A stretch of DNA of 64,000 bases from Bartonella grahamii ATCC 700132 (lineage in GTDB: Bacteria; Pseudomonadota; Alphaproteobacteria; Rhizobiales; Rhizobiaceae). The DNA is taken from contig NZ_JACX01000008.1 in the NCBI RefSeq assembly GCF_000518085.1, positions 1 to 64,000 of the forward strand, written 5' to 3'. Made by a program: the position numbers and the translations under genes. The number at the start of each line of letters is the position of its first letter. Positions within the stretch are counted from its first letter, which is position 1. The notes under the pieces are model-generated. The model did not search any database and had not been told where the DNA came from. It saw only the letters and a program-made list of their open reading frames with translations. Below are positions 46,357-57,956 of this stretch, piece by piece.

Positions 46357-46734
46357 ATGGAATCTTTTTCGCGTCGTATTGTTTTTATTTTATTTGTATT
46401 TTTTATTTTTGGCGCTGTATTTTTTGCTTCTCAAAGTAGTGCTGTTTATCAGTTTTTTTCCGGTCGCTCTTCTTTTTCTTCTCAGAAGCTTGATGTAACA
46501 GAGGAGGAGTTGTTAGAGAGATTGTCTGTATCTTTTCCAGATATTATCAAGCATCTTTCTAAGATGAGTCCTCAACAGCAAGAGTTGTTTATTGCGCAGC
46601 TGCGTCGTGATGTAATTGCGCTTGCTTTTAAAAGTGGTCAGAGTCGTGAGCAGGCTCACAAATCTGGTGAAACTGTTGCTATGGCTCTTTCAAAAGCGAT
46701 TTCTCGTCCTTCCATTGCTAATGCTTATTTTTAG
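46357..46734 (+). CDS. Hypothetical membrane-anchored or exported protein
   Basis: 125 residues. A hydrophobic segment at about 8-28 (IVFILFVFFIFGAVFFASQ) is a signal anchor or signal peptide. A helical domain LDVTEEELLERLSVSFPDII with MSPQQQELFIAQLRRDVIAL follows. No known family was recognised. Codon use and a plausible start support a real gene. It is isolated between long spacers, 230 bp after the small-RNA terminator. Confidence 0.6.
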   Translation: MESFSRRIVFILFVFFIFGAVFFASQSSAVYQFFSGRSSFSSQKLDVTEEELLERLSVSFPDIIKHLSKMSPQQQELFIAQLRRDVIALAFKSGQSREQAHKSGETVAMALSKAISRPSIANAYF

Positions 46735-48042
46735 CTGTTTTTTTAATCGCGCTTTTGGATTTTATTTTAAGCAGCAAGAGCTTTTCATGAATTGTTGAAA
46801 AGTCCGAGGAGATAATCAATTTGTAAGATAATTAGCAAAGTTTATCTTACTCAAAAGATAGGCAATCGGAGTATAAGGATAATGTTGCAATCATTGCAGG
46901 AGTGAAAGCAAGTCTGTCAAGGGTATTGGTCAAGTTAATTGCATTATCAATCGCTACAATGACAAAAGCAGTATTGACTATAATAAAACACGTTAATCGC
47001 ATTTTATATGCCAGTTGTTTTTTTATTTGATATGGGTAAATAAAAAAATTTTAAGGGATTTAGGCTTCCTTTGTTCTACGGATTTTAGGATATTTGTTCA
47101 TTTGTATGATTTCTGAAAATGAGGTGCAAGGCTGATAAGGTGATAGTTTGTGACAAAGAAAAAAATATTTGAATGAAGATGAGGGTTTATTTTTATTTAA
47201 AGGGCTTTGGGGGTATTGAGTTTTCTAACATTTTTCAAAAAACAGACAAAAGTAATTGTTAAGCTTTGTTGTAGGGACAAAGACGGATATAGTTTTTTTA
47301 GCATATTGTTTTATAATGATAATTTGTCATTTTCATATTGAGTGAGAATCTTAAGAATTGTAAAATTCTCTCGTTTTAAATTTATTCATGGTGAAAAAAT
47401 CAAAATTAGTTTCTTGTGCACTACAAGTGAGAGGCTTGTGTGGATAAAAGCTCTTTCAAAAGAAGAAGTAAAAAGCTTCTTTGAGGCATCTTGAGAGCTA
47501 AAAGTCTGTTGCAATCTTTTGAATTAGTAAAGAGTATGATGGTTTTAGTATATTTATGAATTTTTTATGCGCAATGATGGGAGTGGGGATTTTTTTATGA
47601 TTTGTTGGGGTTTTATCGGACATAAAGAGTGCTGTGGGTGTTTATTAACCAGAGAGAAGTGTTGATAACAGTTTATATTTTTTGTGAAACTTTTTTGATA
47701 TTGAGGATCTTCGGTAAAAAGATGTTCTTGTCTCTCTTTAAGATGCTATTTTTTTAATATAAAAATTGAGTGATACAATAGTGATAGCAGAAATTTACAG
47801 ATTATATCATTTTATTTAATACGCTATAAGATTAATTATAGTCTCTTTATTTTTTTTATTTTATGATATAGATAAATCTATAATTTGTGCATAAAGAGAT
47901 TTTCTTTTGTTGCAGAATTTTATCTTGAAATTGTCTTACTCTTTCCTTTTTCAAGCCGTTCTTTTGCTTTCTTTTTTTGTACAATACATTTGCAAATTAT
48001 TTGCAGCTAGAATTTGAGAATGTTTGAGTGAAGAGAGAGAAA
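46735..48042. other. Long spacer holding an inverted dispersed-repeat copy
   Basis: 1.3 kb without a gene. A reverse-strand copy of the dispersed repeat covers roughly 47310-47520. Otherwise nothing was recognised. Confidence 0.5.
47310..47520 (-). repeat. Degenerate dispersed repeat, copy 5 (reverse strand)
   Basis: Read on the minus strand it contains CACCATGAATAAATTTAAAA, GAGAGAATTTTAC, GATTCTCACTCA, and AAATTATCATTATAAAACAA. These align with the copies at 38.9 and 42.5 kb. Confidence 0.5.
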
Positions 48043-48552
48043 ATGCAATTTTTGAAAATCTTGTTAAATACAGCGTGTGCTGTATTTTTTGTAATTGATA
48101 TAAGTTGGACTCATAGTGTCTTAAATGTTGCGGAATCAGGAGAAGCTTCAGTAATTGTTGCTTCTAAGATTTCTGATCGTCCTTATGAGTTTCTTATTCA
48201 GAAACTTGCGAATAAATATAATGTTCCCGTTAATTTAGCACATGCTGTTGTAAAAGTTGAAAGTAATTATAAGGCAGGTATAAAGGGGGCTGCTGGCGAA
48301 ATAGGTTTGATGCAAATTAAACCCTCTACGGCACGAGGGTTGGGCTTTAGTGGTTCTGTACAGGATTTGTACGATCCTGCGACCAACCTTGAATATGGTA
48401 TGCGTTATTTGGCACGGGCGTATAAACTCAGTGGTGGAAGTACGTGTGGTACAATCCTTAAATATAACGCAGGTCATGCTGCAAAAAAAATGAATTCCAT
48501 TTCGGCGAAATATTGCGCAAAAGTGAAAACTTATCTGGCTTCATTAAAATAA
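48043..48552 (+). CDS. Lytic transglycosylase (SLT) domain protein
   Basis: 169 residues with an N-terminal hydrophobic signal segment (about 3-24). The SLT fold has the catalytic Glu in HAVVKVESNYKAG near residue 78, GEIGLMQIKPSTARGLG, NLEYGMRYLARAY and LKYNAGHA. It cleaves the MurNAc-GlcNAc bond of peptidoglycan in the periplasm. The start at ATG 48043 is chosen; a GTG lies five codons upstream. Small SLT proteins of this type also serve secretion systems, but none is nearby. It lies just upstream of rnpB and the dcw cluster. Confidence 0.88.
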   Translation: MQFLKILLNTACAVFFVIDISWTHSVLNVAESGEASVIVASKISDRPYEFLIQKLANKYNVPVNLAHAVVKVESNYKAGIKGAAGEIGLMQIKPSTARGLGFSGSVQDLYDPATNLEYGMRYLARAYKLSGGSTCGTILKYNAGHAAKKMNSISAKYCAKVKTYLASLK

Positions 48553-48636
48553 AAACATCTTTTTAGACAGGTTTGTTGTAAAATATTTTAAGAGGCTATT
48601 TTCACGGAGCAGAAAATGTTTTATAAATTAATGCGT

Positions 48637-49021
48637 CAGTCGGCTGGGCAGCCGCGCTTGTCTAATGCTAAAATGCGGCAGGTGAGGAAAGTCCGGGCTC
48701 CATGGAAAGACGGTGCCGGGTAACACCCGGCGGGGGTGACCCTAGGGAAAGTGCCACAGAAAGTAAACCGCCTATTTTTATAGGTAAGGGTGAAAGGGTG
48801 GAGTAAGAGCCCACCGCGCATTCAGTAATGAATGTGGCAAGGTAAACCCCACCGGGAGCAAGACCAAATAGAAATGACGTGCAAAATTTAATTTGCAGCC
48901 GATTTCCGGGCGAGTCATTCGGGTAGGTTGCACGAGGCGGATGGTAACATCCGTCCCAGATGAATGGTTGCCATGTAAAGTGTAAGCTTTACTCTACAGA
49001 ACCCGGCTTATAGGCCGACTG
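48637..49021 (+). ncRNA. rnpB: RNase P RNA (type A)
   Basis: 385 nt. The ends pair as CAGTCGGC / GCCGACTG (P1). Universally conserved parts are present: GAGGAAAGTCCGGGCTCC, CAGAAAGTAAACCGCC, GGTAAGGGTGAAAGGGTG, AGAGCCCACCGCG, GGTAAACCCCACCGGGAGCA and ACAGAACCCGGCTTATAG. It forms the catalytic part of RNase P that trims tRNA 5' ends. A short AAGATC / GATCTT hairpin at about 49050 could end transcription. Position upstream of rsmH is common in this order. Confidence 0.97.
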
Positions 49022-49288
49022 ATATTTCATGATGATACGCGATATTTTATAAGATCGATTATATGATCTTTTATGGAGTCTATGTGTTTGAAATGGACAC
49101 TTGAGCAAAGAGTATTTTAAAAAATTATAACATTTCTTTAAGTATAATGCGTTAGGATCTGTCTTGGGATAACTTTAGTTTTTTCGTTCATTGTGATTAA
49201 TATGAAAGTTGAAGGCTAGGTTACTCTAAAATCAGTTGCTATGAGAGAGCTGTTGATTTGAGACAGCATAACTTCAAGACGGATTATT

Positions 49289-50287
49289 TTGATAAAGCAG
49301 GATCAAAGAGCTGAACGCCATATTCCAGTGTTGTTGCAGCCAGTTTTGGCTGGGCTTATGCCATTGGTTGGAGCAAAAGTGATTGATGGCACCTTTGGTG
49401 CTGGTGGTTACACGTGCGCTTTGTTAAAGGCAGGGGCGGAGGTGATCGCTCTTGATCGTGATCCTCATGCTATTAGTGCGGGACAATCGCTTGTTGAAGA
49501 ATTTTTTCCACGACTTCGTTTGGTGCAAATGGAATTTTCACAGTTGGATCGCGTTGTTGAAGAGAAGGTAGACGCTGTTATTTTGGATATTGGTGTCTCT
49601 TCAATGCAGCTTGATGAAGCTGAAAGGGGATTTTCTTTTCAAAAAGATGGTCCATTAGATATGCGAATGGCTCAGACTGGTTTTACTGCTGGGGATGTTG
49701 TAAATCACTTAAAAGCAAGGGATTTGGCACGTATCTTTAAGATATTAGGAGAAGAGCGTTATGCGGGGCGAATTGCACGGATGATTGAAAAGCGTCGTGT
49801 TGTTCAGCCTTTTTTGCGTACAGGTGATTTGGCGTATGCTATCGAAGCGTTGATAGGACGTAAGCCGGGAGATCGTATTCATCCTGCAACACGTGTATTT
49901 CAGGCTCTTCGCATTTATGTTAATGATGAAATTGGTGAACTTGCACGTGGCTTATTTGCTGCTGAACGCATTTTGAAACCGGGTGGTCGTTTGGGTGTTG
50001 TCAGTTTTCATTCTCTTGAAGATCGTATGGTCAAAAGATTTTTTTCTTTTCGTTCAGGAGAGTGTATGAGATCACGCTATCTTCCTGAAATAAAAACGGC
50101 TCCAGCAACATTTTTCCCTTTGTTTAAAGGGGGGATAACTGCAAGTGAAGAGGAGTTACAGCAAAATCCTCGTTCACGTTCTGCGCGGTTGCGTATTGGT
50201 GTACGAACTGAAGCAGAGGCTCTTGCAGCAGATATGAAATTATTTGGTTTAGCAGAGATTGCCAGTTTTGAAGGCGGCAAGAAATGA
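49289..50287 (+). CDS. rsmH: 16S rRNA m4C1402 methyltransferase RsmH (MraW)
   Basis: 332 residues. It opens with [13 protein letters not shown], then SAM motif [12 protein letters not shown], acidic LDRDPHA, catalytic-region [18 protein letters not shown] and [25 protein letters not shown] and [15 protein letters not shown] follow. It methylates N4 of C1402 in 16S rRNA. The start is a TTG at 49289, since no ATG is in frame upstream before a stop. It is first gene of the dcw cluster here; mraZ, usually next to it, is absent from the 267-bp leader. It overlaps ftsL by 4 bp. Confidence 0.95.
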   Translation: MIKQDQRAERHIPVLLQPVLAGLMPLVGAKVIDGTFGAGGYTCALLKAGAEVIALDRDPHAISAGQSLVEEFFPRLRLVQMEFSQLDRVVEEKVDAVILDIGVSSMQLDEAERGFSFQKDGPLDMRMAQTGFTAGDVVNHLKARDLARIFKILGEERYAGRIARMIEKRRVVQPFLRTGDLAYAIEALIGRKPGDRIHPATRVFQALRIYVNDEIGELARGLFAAERILKPGGRLGVVSFHSLEDRMVKRFFSFRSGECMRSRYLPEIKTAPATFFPLFKGGITASEEELQQNPRSRSARLRIGVRTEAEALAADMKLFGLAEIASFEGGKK

Positions 50288-50688
50288 CAGTTTTTCGTAC
50301 ATTTGATATGATCTTAGTGATGATTATGATTTGTATGGCAGGTCTTACTTATAAAGTAAAATATGATGTTCAAAAACGAATGAACGAAGTTCGTCATCTT
50401 GAGCATGAAATTGCTGCAGCAAAAAATACGGTAAGTTTGCTTCGTGCTGAGTGGGCTGTGATGATAAGGCCTTCACGCATGCAAAAACTTGCAAAACGTT
50501 ATCAAAAAGAACTTGAGTTAGAGGTTATACAGCCGCGTCAAATCGTGGCGTTTAAAGATATTCCGGTACGGATACATGATCAAATTGAAGAAGTGATTAA
50601 ACAAAATATCTTGGAAGATAATCAGGATATTTTGACAAATAATCGGGCTTCTCAGATAAATGGTGTTGTCCAAAAAGGCGCGCAGTAA
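50284..50688 (+). CDS. ftsL: Cell division protein FtsL
   Basis: 134 residues. The cytoplasmic tail is very short, with one membrane span near residues 7-22 ([20 protein letters not shown]). A periplasmic coiled coil ([22 protein letters not shown]) follows. Sequence identity in this family is low, so position between rsmH and ftsI is the main support. FtsL scaffolds FtsB and FtsQ at the septum and activates FtsW/FtsI. It overlaps rsmH by 4 bp (ATGA) and touches ftsI by 1 bp, so translation is coupled. Confidence 0.88.
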   Translation: MTVFRTFDMILVMIMICMAGLTYKVKYDVQKRMNEVRHLEHEIAAAKNTVSLLRAEWAVMIRPSRMQKLAKRYQKELELEVIQPRQIVAFKDIPVRIHDQIEEVIKQNILEDNQDILTNNRASQINGVVQKGAQ

Positions 50689-52430
50689 TGAAATCGACTT
50701 TTTTATTCTCACAGAAGAAAAAGCACTTAAAGAATTCGTTGAATAATCATAATGTTTCTGTTCGTCGTCCTTATTCTAGTCGTCCACGTTTGCTTTTTTC
50801 GTTGTTCTGCTTTTTAATTTTATATGGCATCATGGGGGCTTGCCTTATTTCTTACGGGTTGGAAGGTGGACAGATTGAAGAAGCAAAGGGGCCAGGAGTT
50901 CTTCAATTGATGGCACGGCCTGATATTGTTGATCGTAATGGTCGTTTATTGGCAACAGATATTAAAACTTATTCACTTTTTGCTGAGCCACGACGTATTA
51001 TTGATGTGGATGAAACAATTGAATTGCTCTCAACAGTTTTGCCTGATCTTAATTGGCAGGAAACCTATAAGCGCTTAAAAAGAAAATCTGGTTTTTCTTG
51101 GATACAGCGTGGGTTAACACCAATGCAGAAGACGCAAATTATGGCTCTTGGTATACCAGGAATTGGTTTTCGAACTGAAATTCGTCGTTTTTATCCTGAT
51201 GGACCTGTAACTTCCCATATTCTCGGTATGGTGAATGTTGATAATCAGGGCATTGCAGGTATGGAAAAATATATTGATGATGCGGGGTTGAGTGCTTTAC
51301 GTGCCGCTGGTCTTGCCATGGAAGAATCATTAAAACAAGTTCAACTTTCGATTGATGTGCGTGTTCAGGCAATTGTTCATGATGAACTTATTCAGGCTAT
51401 GAAGCGTTATAGGGCAATTGCTGCAGGAGCTGTTATTTTAAATATACATACGGGGGAAGTTTTGGCTTTGGCATCACTACCAGATTTTGATCCTGGAAAT
51501 CCTATTGAAGCTTTAAAAAGTGATCGTCTCAATCGGATGACGGCAGGAGCTTTTGAAATGGGATCGATCATTAAAAGTTTTACGACAGCCATGGCTCTTG
51601 ATTCTGATATTTTTCATTTAAACAGTATTATTGATGCTTCAAAGCCAATAAAAGCAAGTAGTGGGTATACTATTCATGATTTTCATGGGAAAAATCGTCC
51701 CTTAACGTTATGGGAGGTTTTTATTTATTCCTCCAATATTGGTTCTGCTAAAGAGGCATTGGCGATAGGGATTGATAAACATCGTGGTTTTTTGCAAAAA
51801 CTTGGGTTACTGGATCGTCTTACAACAGAGTTGCCTGAAGTTGCCCATCCTATTGTGCCACATCATTGGAAGGATATCCATTCTATGACGATTTCTTTTG
51901 GGCATGGTATGGCAACAACACCTTTGCAAACAGCTGTTGGGGCTGCTGCTTTAATGAATGGTGGTTGGTTAATTGCTCCGACATTTTTAAAACGTACAAA
52001 AGGACAAACGTTGCACCATGCAAAACGGGTTTTGCAGGCTAAAACAAGTCAAAATATGCGTTACCTTTATAAATTAAATAGTGATATTGGTTCTGGACGT
52101 AATGCAAAAGTCGAAGGTTATCGTGTAGGTGGTAAGACAGGAACAGCTGAAAAAGTTGAAAATGGAAAATATTCTAAAACAAAAAATTTCAATAGTTTTC
52201 TTGCTGCTTTTCCTATTGATGATCCTGTTTACGTTGTTTTAACAATTATTGATGAACCAAAGCCTGCAGAAGGACAGCGTTCAGCAACAGCGGGGATGAA
52301 TGCTGGACCAATGCTTGCTAATATTGTTCGTCGCACAGCTAGTTTTCTTGGTGTAAAACCCGATTTTAAAAAAGAATATGAGCCTCTTTTAAGTAAAAAG
52401 AGCAATTCAAGTTTCGTTAAACAACGGTAA
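50688..52430 (+). CDS. ftsI: Septal peptidoglycan transpeptidase FtsI (PBP3)
   Basis: 580 residues. One membrane anchor is near residues 37-58. The dimerisation domain starts [14 protein letters not shown]. The transpeptidase domain has the nucleophile Ser in [13 protein letters not shown] near residue 295, the SxN motif in [11 protein letters not shown], and KTG in [10 protein letters not shown] near 481. It crosslinks septal peptidoglycan with FtsW and is the target of beta-lactams such as aztreonam. Coupled to ftsL upstream; murE begins right after its stop. Confidence 0.96.
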   Translation: MKSTFLFSQKKKHLKNSLNNHNVSVRRPYSSRPRLLFSLFCFLILYGIMGACLISYGLEGGQIEEAKGPGVLQLMARPDIVDRNGRLLATDIKTYSLFAEPRRIIDVDETIELLSTVLPDLNWQETYKRLKRKSGFSWIQRGLTPMQKTQIMALGIPGIGFRTEIRRFYPDGPVTSHILGMVNVDNQGIAGMEKYIDDAGLSALRAAGLAMEESLKQVQLSIDVRVQAIVHDELIQAMKRYRAIAAGAVILNIHTGEVLALASLPDFDPGNPIEALKSDRLNRMTAGAFEMGSIIKSFTTAMALDSDIFHLNSIIDASKPIKASSGYTIHDFHGKNRPLTLWEVFIYSSNIGSAKEALAIGIDKHRGFLQKLGLLDRLTTELPEVAHPIVPHHWKDIHSMTISFGHGMATTPLQTAVGAAALMNGGWLIAPTFLKRTKGQTLHHAKRVLQAKTSQNMRYLYKLNSDIGSGRNAKVEGYRVGGKTGTAEKVENGKYSKTKNFNSFLAAFPIDDPVYVVLTIIDEPKPAEGQRSATAGMNAGPMLANIVRRTASFLGVKPDFKKEYEPLLSKKSNSSFVKQR

Positions 52431-52431
52431 A

Positions 52432-53904
52432 ATGAATAAAAGGTGCATCGTTATGTTGTTTGGAACAGTTTTTACAGAATGTCTTGAAGATCAGAATCTT
52501 TCTTCAATGGAAATAACAGGAATCAGTGCAGATTCTCGACAAGTCTTGCCAGGCTATGTTTTTGTCGCTGTTCAAGGAAAAAAAAGTGATGGAAGACACT
52601 ATATAGATGATGCGATAAAGCGTGGTGCACGAGCAATTGTTACAGATTGTCATGCTGTTCTTGAGGATTTACCTGTTCCCATTTTACGTGTTTCTAATGT
52701 TCGTCATAGTTTAGCGTTGGCAGCTGCACGTTTTTACGGTTCTCAGCCTGAAACGGTCGTTGCTGTGACTGGTACAAGTGGTAAAACATCTGTTGTCTCT
52801 TTTATTCGGCAAATTTGGACTCATGTTGGATTTTGTGCTGCGAGTATAGGAACAGTTGGTGTTGTTTCTCCTAAACAGAATGTTTATGGTTCTCTCACAA
52901 CACCTGATCCGGTTGCCTTGCACCGTCTTCTTTGTGAAATTTCTCATGAAGGTGTGACGCATGCAGCCCTTGAAGCATCTTCGCATGGGCTTGATCAAGG
53001 ACGACTTGATGGAGTTCGTTTAACGGCTGGTGCCTTTACCAATTTAGGGCGAGATCACATGGATTATCACACGGGGGTAGAGGATTATTTGCGGGCTAAA
53101 ATGAAGTTGTTTGATACACTTTTGCCTGTATCTGCTCCCGCTTTGATTTTTGCTGATGATGTCTATTCACAAAAGGTTATTGATGTTGTTACACAAGCGC
53201 GCCGCCGTGTCTTGACAATTGGTCGTAAGGGGCAATTTATCACGATTAATCGTGTTGAACATCAACGCTCAAAACAGTGTATTGAGTGTCGTGTGGAAAA
53301 TAATATTTATACATTTGATTTGCCTTTGGCTGGAGATTTTCAGGTAGCCAATGCGCTTATGGCAGCGGGGTTAGCAATTGCAACGGGTGTTTCACCTCGT
53401 AAGGTTTTTTCTGCGCTTGAAACTTTGCAGGGGGCACCTGGGCGGTTAGAATTTGTCGGAAAGACAGAAAATAATGCGCCTGTTTATATTGATTATGCCC
53501 ATAAACCAGAAGCTTTGGAGCAGGTTTTGCTTTCTGTTCGTCCCTTTACACAAGGGCGTTTGATCGTTGTTTTTGGTTGTGGAGGAGATCGTGATCAAGG
53601 AAAAAGACCTTTGATGGGAAAAATTGCGGCGGATAAAGCGGATATTGTTATTGTAACGGATGATAATCCTCGCACAGAAATGCCAGAAAAAATACGCAAG
53701 GATATTTTACAGGCAGTGCCAACAGCAATAGAGATAGCAGATCGTGGTGAGGCTATTTCTTACGCGGTGGAGCTTTTGAAAGCTGGTGATACATTAATCA
53801 TTGCTGGAAAAGGTCATGAGGATGGCCAAATTATAGGGCAGACAACTTATCCTTTTTCAGATCGTCTGAAAGCGATAGAAGCTCTAGAGGACCGAAAGAA
53901 ATGA
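52432..53904 (+). CDS. murE: UDP-MurNAc-tripeptide synthetase MurE (meso-DAP adding)
   Basis: 490 residues. [14 protein letters not shown] sits at the UDP-binding N-terminal domain. The ATP loop is [13 protein letters not shown] near 108. The Lys region [15 protein letters not shown] and HMDYH follow. The C-terminal TDDNPRTE motif selects meso-diaminopimelate. It adds the third residue of the peptide stem. The first ATG lies 1 bp after the ftsI stop; ATG 52453 is an alternative with a better SD (AAAAGG). It overlaps murF by 4 bp. Confidence 0.96.
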   Translation: MNKRCIVMLFGTVFTECLEDQNLSSMEITGISADSRQVLPGYVFVAVQGKKSDGRHYIDDAIKRGARAIVTDCHAVLEDLPVPILRVSNVRHSLALAAARFYGSQPETVVAVTGTSGKTSVVSFIRQIWTHVGFCAASIGTVGVVSPKQNVYGSLTTPDPVALHRLLCEISHEGVTHAALEASSHGLDQGRLDGVRLTAGAFTNLGRDHMDYHTGVEDYLRAKMKLFDTLLPVSAPALIFADDVYSQKVIDVVTQARRRVLTIGRKGQFITINRVEHQRSKQCIECRVENNIYTFDLPLAGDFQVANALMAAGLAIATGVSPRKVFSALETLQGAPGRLEFVGKTENNAPVYIDYAHKPEALEQVLLSVRPFTQGRLIVVFGCGGDRDQGKRPLMGKIAADKADIVIVTDDNPRTEMPEKIRKDILQAVPTAIEIADRGEAISYAVELLKAGDTLIIAGKGHEDGQIIGQTTYPFSDRLKAIEALEDRKK

Positions 53905-55322
53905 CAGCTTTATGGGATAAGAAAGCACTTGTTGCTGCAATTAATGGTGTTGTAATGGGAAGCATGCCAGAAACTTTTTCTGGGGTTTCCATTGATAGCC
54001 GTACTCTTGCGGAAGGTGATATTTTTTTCTGCATTAAGGGGCATCATCTTGATGGTCATGATTTTGCTGCGCAAGCTTATGAACGAGGTGCAGGCGTTCT
54101 TATCGTTGCGGAACACCGTTTGAGGGATATGAAAAAAATATCTGCTCCACTTATTGTTGTTCCTGATGTTTTGCAAGCCCTAGAAAAACTTGCACAAGCT
54201 GCACGGAAACGTTCAAGAGCTAAGATTATTGCGATAACAGGATCGGTGGGAAAAACAACGACAAAAGAAACTTTGAAACAAGCACTTGCAATGACTGGGA
54301 ACGTTCATGCGAATCTTGCTTCTTTAAACAATTGCTGGGGGGTTCCACTCACTTTAGCGCGGATGCCTATAGAGAGTGATTATGGTATCTTTGAAATTGG
54401 CATGAATCATAGAGATGAAATTCGCCCTCTGGTCAAACTGGTTTGTCCGCATGTTGCTCTCATTACGCATATTTGTGCAGGACATATGGGTTTTTTCAAA
54501 AATCTTGAAGAAATAGCAAAGGCAAAAGCTGAAATTTTTGAAGGATTAGATGAGAAAGGCATTGCCATTTTAAATGCGGATAGTGATTTTTTTTCTTATC
54601 TCGTTCAAAAAGCAAAGAAATGCGGTGTAAAGAATATCTTAAGCTTTGGTGAGAGCAAAAATGCTGATTATCAAGCGCGAGATATACGTCTTCTAACTGA
54701 TCGTTCTTCTATGATTGTACGTATTAGGGAACGGGATAGGGAGGTTCAAATTGGTGCTCCCGGACGCCATATTGTGCAAAATAGTTTAGGGGTTATTGCT
54801 GCTTGTGATGCTATGGGAGTTGAGTTAGAGCCTGTTCTTCTTTCTTTTCGCCATTTTTCTTCTCAAAAGGGGCGAGGTGTTCGTTATCGACTGTCTTTAT
54901 CAAATGGGGGTGAATTTTATCTCATTGATGAAAGCTATAATGCAAATCCTGCTTCTATGCGTGCTGCGCTTGAGCTTCTTGCTACAGGACCAGTCGGGGA
55001 AGAGGGGCGGCGAATTGCTATTTTAGGAGATATGCTAGAGTTAGGGGAGTATAGTGAAAAGCTTCATCGTGATTTAATAAAGCCAATACGTCTTTCCGGT
55101 GCTAATCCGGTTTTTCTATTTGGTGAGGCGATGAAATCTTTAGTTAGTGATTTGTCTGCTGGTGTTAAGGTTCATTATGCTGAAAATATTGAGAAAATTT
55201 TATCTCTCCTTTTAGCAGAAATTTCTTCTGGGGATCTGCTTATGGTTAAATCATCCAATAGCCTTTGTTCATCAAATATTGTGACTGCATTGCTTGACCG
55301 CTATAAAGCGGTTTCTTCATAA
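53901..55322 (+). CDS. murF: UDP-MurNAc-pentapeptide synthetase MurF
   Basis: 473 residues. [20 protein letters not shown] fits the substrate domain. The ATP loop is [14 protein letters not shown] near 112. The Asn-rich [16 protein letters not shown] segment and [10 protein letters not shown] are MurF-specific. [13 protein letters not shown] is the conserved central motif, and [12 protein letters not shown] is at the C-terminal domain. It joins D-Ala-D-Ala to the tripeptide. Start ATGA overlaps the murE stop. Confidence 0.96.
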   Translation: MTALWDKKALVAAINGVVMGSMPETFSGVSIDSRTLAEGDIFFCIKGHHLDGHDFAAQAYERGAGVLIVAEHRLRDMKKISAPLIVVPDVLQALEKLAQAARKRSRAKIIAITGSVGKTTTKETLKQALAMTGNVHANLASLNNCWGVPLTLARMPIESDYGIFEIGMNHRDEIRPLVKLVCPHVALITHICAGHMGFFKNLEEIAKAKAEIFEGLDEKGIAILNADSDFFSYLVQKAKKCGVKNILSFGESKNADYQARDIRLLTDRSSMIVRIRERDREVQIGAPGRHIVQNSLGVIAACDAMGVELEPVLLSFRHFSSQKGRGVRYRLSLSNGGEFYLIDESYNANPASMRAALELLATGPVGEEGRRIAILGDMLELGEYSEKLHRDLIKPIRLSGANPVFLFGEAMKSLVSDLSAGVKVHYAENIEKILSLLLAEISSGDLLMVKSSNSLCSSNIVTALLDRYKAVSS

Positions 55323-55343
55323 TTTTAAGAGGTTTTTTGTACC

Positions 55344-56414
55344 ATGATGCTGTTTTTTTCTTCGTTTAGTGATTGGCTTCCAGGTGTGAATGTATTTCGT
55401 TATATTACTTTTCGCACGATAGCGGCTATGCTTACTTCGGGGCTCATCGTCTTTTTGTTTGGACCTAGCATCATTGCTTCTCTTAAATTGCGGCAGGGTA
55501 AGGGGCAACCGATTCGTGCGGATGGTCCTCAAACACATTTTAAAAAGGCTGGAACACCTACAATGGGTGGATTGATGATTTTAACCGGCATTGTGGTATC
55601 GGCATTTTTGTGGTGTAATTTATCGAATATTTATTTTTGGGTATCGCTATTGGTTATGCTTTCTTTTGGGGCAATTGGATTTTATGACGATTATCTTAAG
55701 GTCACAAAACAAACAGACAAAGGATTTTCTGGGAAAGCACGGTTAAGTTTGGAGTTTTGTGTTGCCGCAATTGCTGCTTTTGTCATCCTACAAATTGGCT
55801 CATCTGGATTCGCTTTGCCTTTTTTGAAAGATTATCTTATCAATTTGGGCTGGTTTTTTATTCCTTTTTCTGCTTTTGTTATTGTCGCGACGGGTAATGC
55901 GGTTAATTTGACGGATGGACTTGATGGCCTTGCTATTGTTCCTGTGATGGTTGCAGCCTTATCTTTTGCTCTGATTGCTTATCTTTCTGGTAATATGAAT
56001 TTTGCTGATTATCTCCAAATCCATTATGTATCGGGAGCAGGTGAATTGGCTGTTTTACTGGGAGCTGTTGTTGGGGCAGGGCTTGGTTTTTTATGGTTTA
56101 ATGCACCACCTGCAGCTATTTTTATGGGAGATACTGGTTCGTTGGCTCTTGGAGGATTATTGGGGACTGTTGCAGTCGCTACGAAGCACGAAATTGTTTT
56201 GGCTCTTATTGGTGGGCTTTTTGTTGTGGAAGCTTTTTCGGTCGTTATTCAGGTTGGTTATTTCAAATTAACAAGAAAACGAGTGTTTCTTATGGCACCG
56301 ATACATCATCATTTTGAGAAAAAAGGCTGGACTGAAAGCCAAGTCGTGATACGCTTTTGGATTATTTCAATTGTTCTTGCTCTTATTGGTCTTTCAACAC
56401 TTAAATTGCGGTGA
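55344..56414 (+). CDS. mraY: Phospho-MurNAc-pentapeptide translocase MraY
   Basis: 356 residues with about ten membrane segments. Landmarks are [13 protein letters not shown], the Asp pair [36 protein letters not shown] and the [11 protein letters not shown] loop. It transfers phospho-MurNAc-pentapeptide to undecaprenyl phosphate, giving lipid I at the inner membrane. It starts 21 bp after murF, and murD follows by 4 bp. Confidence 0.97.
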   Translation: MMLFFSSFSDWLPGVNVFRYITFRTIAAMLTSGLIVFLFGPSIIASLKLRQGKGQPIRADGPQTHFKKAGTPTMGGLMILTGIVVSAFLWCNLSNIYFWVSLLVMLSFGAIGFYDDYLKVTKQTDKGFSGKARLSLEFCVAAIAAFVILQIGSSGFALPFLKDYLINLGWFFIPFSAFVIVATGNAVNLTDGLDGLAIVPVMVAALSFALIAYLSGNMNFADYLQIHYVSGAGELAVLLGAVVGAGLGFLWFNAPPAAIFMGDTGSLALGGLLGTVAVATKHEIVLALIGGLFVVEAFSVVIQVGYFKLTRKRVFLMAPIHHHFEKKGWTESQVVIRFWIISIVLALIGLSTLKLR

Positions 56415-56418
56415 GATT

Positions 56419-57813
56419 TTGATTTCTGTTGCGTGTTATAAAGGACAAAAAGTTGCTTTATTTGGATTAGGAAAGTCTGGACTAGCAACGGCACAAGCAT
56501 TGATGCGTGGCGGTGCAGAAGTGGTGGCGTGGGATGATAGTCCTTCAAGCGTGCAGATGGCTTTCCGGCACAATATTCCAACGCGAGATCTCCGTTATGA
56601 AGATTGGTCAGAATTTGTTGCATTGATTGTAGCTCCTGGAGTTCCTTTAAATTATCCTCAACCCCATTGGGTTGTTGAAAAAGCACGAAAAAAAAATATA
56701 GAAATTATCGGTGATATTGAATTATTTGTTCGTGCGCGCCAGCATTTTTTACAGCATTATGGTTTTTGTGACCAAGATGTTCCTTTCATTGCGATTACGG
56801 GGACGAATGGAAAGTCAACCACAACGGTTTTACTTGCGCATTTGTTGGAAAAAATGGGTTATGATGTGCAGGTGGGGGGGAATATCGGAAAGGCAATATT
56901 GACGCTTAAGCCATTTGTTAAAAAACGTATCTATGTGATTGAATGTTCATCATTTCAAATTGATCTTACACCCTCTCTTCAGCCGACCATTGGACTTTTA
57001 TTGAATTTAACACCTGATCATATTGATCGACATGGGAGTTTTGCCTGTTATGTGCAAACCAAAAGGCATCTGATTGCTCAGGCTTCACAGGCTTTTATTT
57101 CAGTTGATGATGCAGCTTGTAGGTTTTTATATCAACAGTTGCTTCATGAAGGGAAGAAAATTGGGGCAATTTCCAAGGATCATTTTGTTGAAAATGGTTT
57201 TTATGCAGATGGGACTAAGCTCTTTGCTGTTTATCAAGGACAGCGTCATATGCTTGCAGATCTGACGTCTATGACTGCTTTGCGCGGACGTCATAATGCG
57301 CAAAATGCCCTTATGGCATTAGCAACGTTGCAGGCTTTAAAAATAACCGATCCTTCTATGAACAAGCATTTAGCAAGTTATAAAGGGCTGGATCATCGTA
57401 TGCAGCAGGTGCGTAAAATGGGGGCGGTTTTGTTTATCAATGACAGCAAGGCGACTAATGCAGATGCAACAGCTCCTGCGCTTTCCACCTTTAATGATAT
57501 TTTTTGGATTGTTGGGGGACAGGCAAAAAAGGGAGGAATAGAGTCTCTTAGAAAATTTTTTCCTAAAATTCGTAAAGCCTATTTGATTGGGAGCGCGGCG
57601 GAAGAATTTGCTCGCACTATTGGATCTGCTTTTCCCTTTTCTATGAGCTTAACTTTGAAAAATGCGGTGCGTGAAGCAGCTGTTGATGCAATGGGTTGTA
57701 AGGAAAAAGAGGTGACGGTTCTTTTGTCACCTGCTTGTGCAAGTTATGACCAATTTAAAAATTATGAAATGCGAGGCGAAGAATTTGTCTCTTTTGTGAT
57801 GCAGTTACAATAA
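56419..57813 (+). CDS. murD: UDP-MurNAc-Ala D-Glu ligase MurD
   Basis: 464 residues. The UDP-binding N terminus is [18 protein letters not shown]. The ATP loop [16 protein letters not shown] is near residue 125. [15 protein letters not shown] and [10 protein letters not shown] follow, and [12 protein letters not shown] is near the end. A TTG at 56419 gives the usual N terminus ([14 protein letters not shown]); longer starts run back into mraY in another frame. It adds D-Glu to UDP-MurNAc-L-Ala. After it comes a 143-bp gap that may hold a promoter for ftsW. Confidence 0.95.
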   Translation: MISVACYKGQKVALFGLGKSGLATAQALMRGGAEVVAWDDSPSSVQMAFRHNIPTRDLRYEDWSEFVALIVAPGVPLNYPQPHWVVEKARKKNIEIIGDIELFVRARQHFLQHYGFCDQDVPFIAITGTNGKSTTTVLLAHLLEKMGYDVQVGGNIGKAILTLKPFVKKRIYVIECSSFQIDLTPSLQPTIGLLLNLTPDHIDRHGSFACYVQTKRHLIAQASQAFISVDDAACRFLYQQLLHEGKKIGAISKDHFVENGFYADGTKLFAVYQGQRHMLADLTSMTALRGRHNAQNALMALATLQALKITDPSMNKHLASYKGLDHRMQQVRKMGAVLFINDSKATNADATAPALSTFNDIFWIVGGQAKKGGIESLRKFFPKIRKAYLIGSAAEEFARTIGSAFPFSMSLTLKNAVREAAVDAMGCKEKEVTVLLSPACASYDQFKNYEMRGEEFVSFVMQLQ

Positions 57814-57956
57814 AAAAATCATCAGTTATAAAAAAATATTTTGCGTTAAGACTCCAGAATCTTTTTTTGTGTAATTTAGTTTTTAAAGTGTTTGTTAAAT
57901 AGGCTGGGGAACCATATCACTTTAAGATAATTTATAAAATGGATAAGGTGGATACC

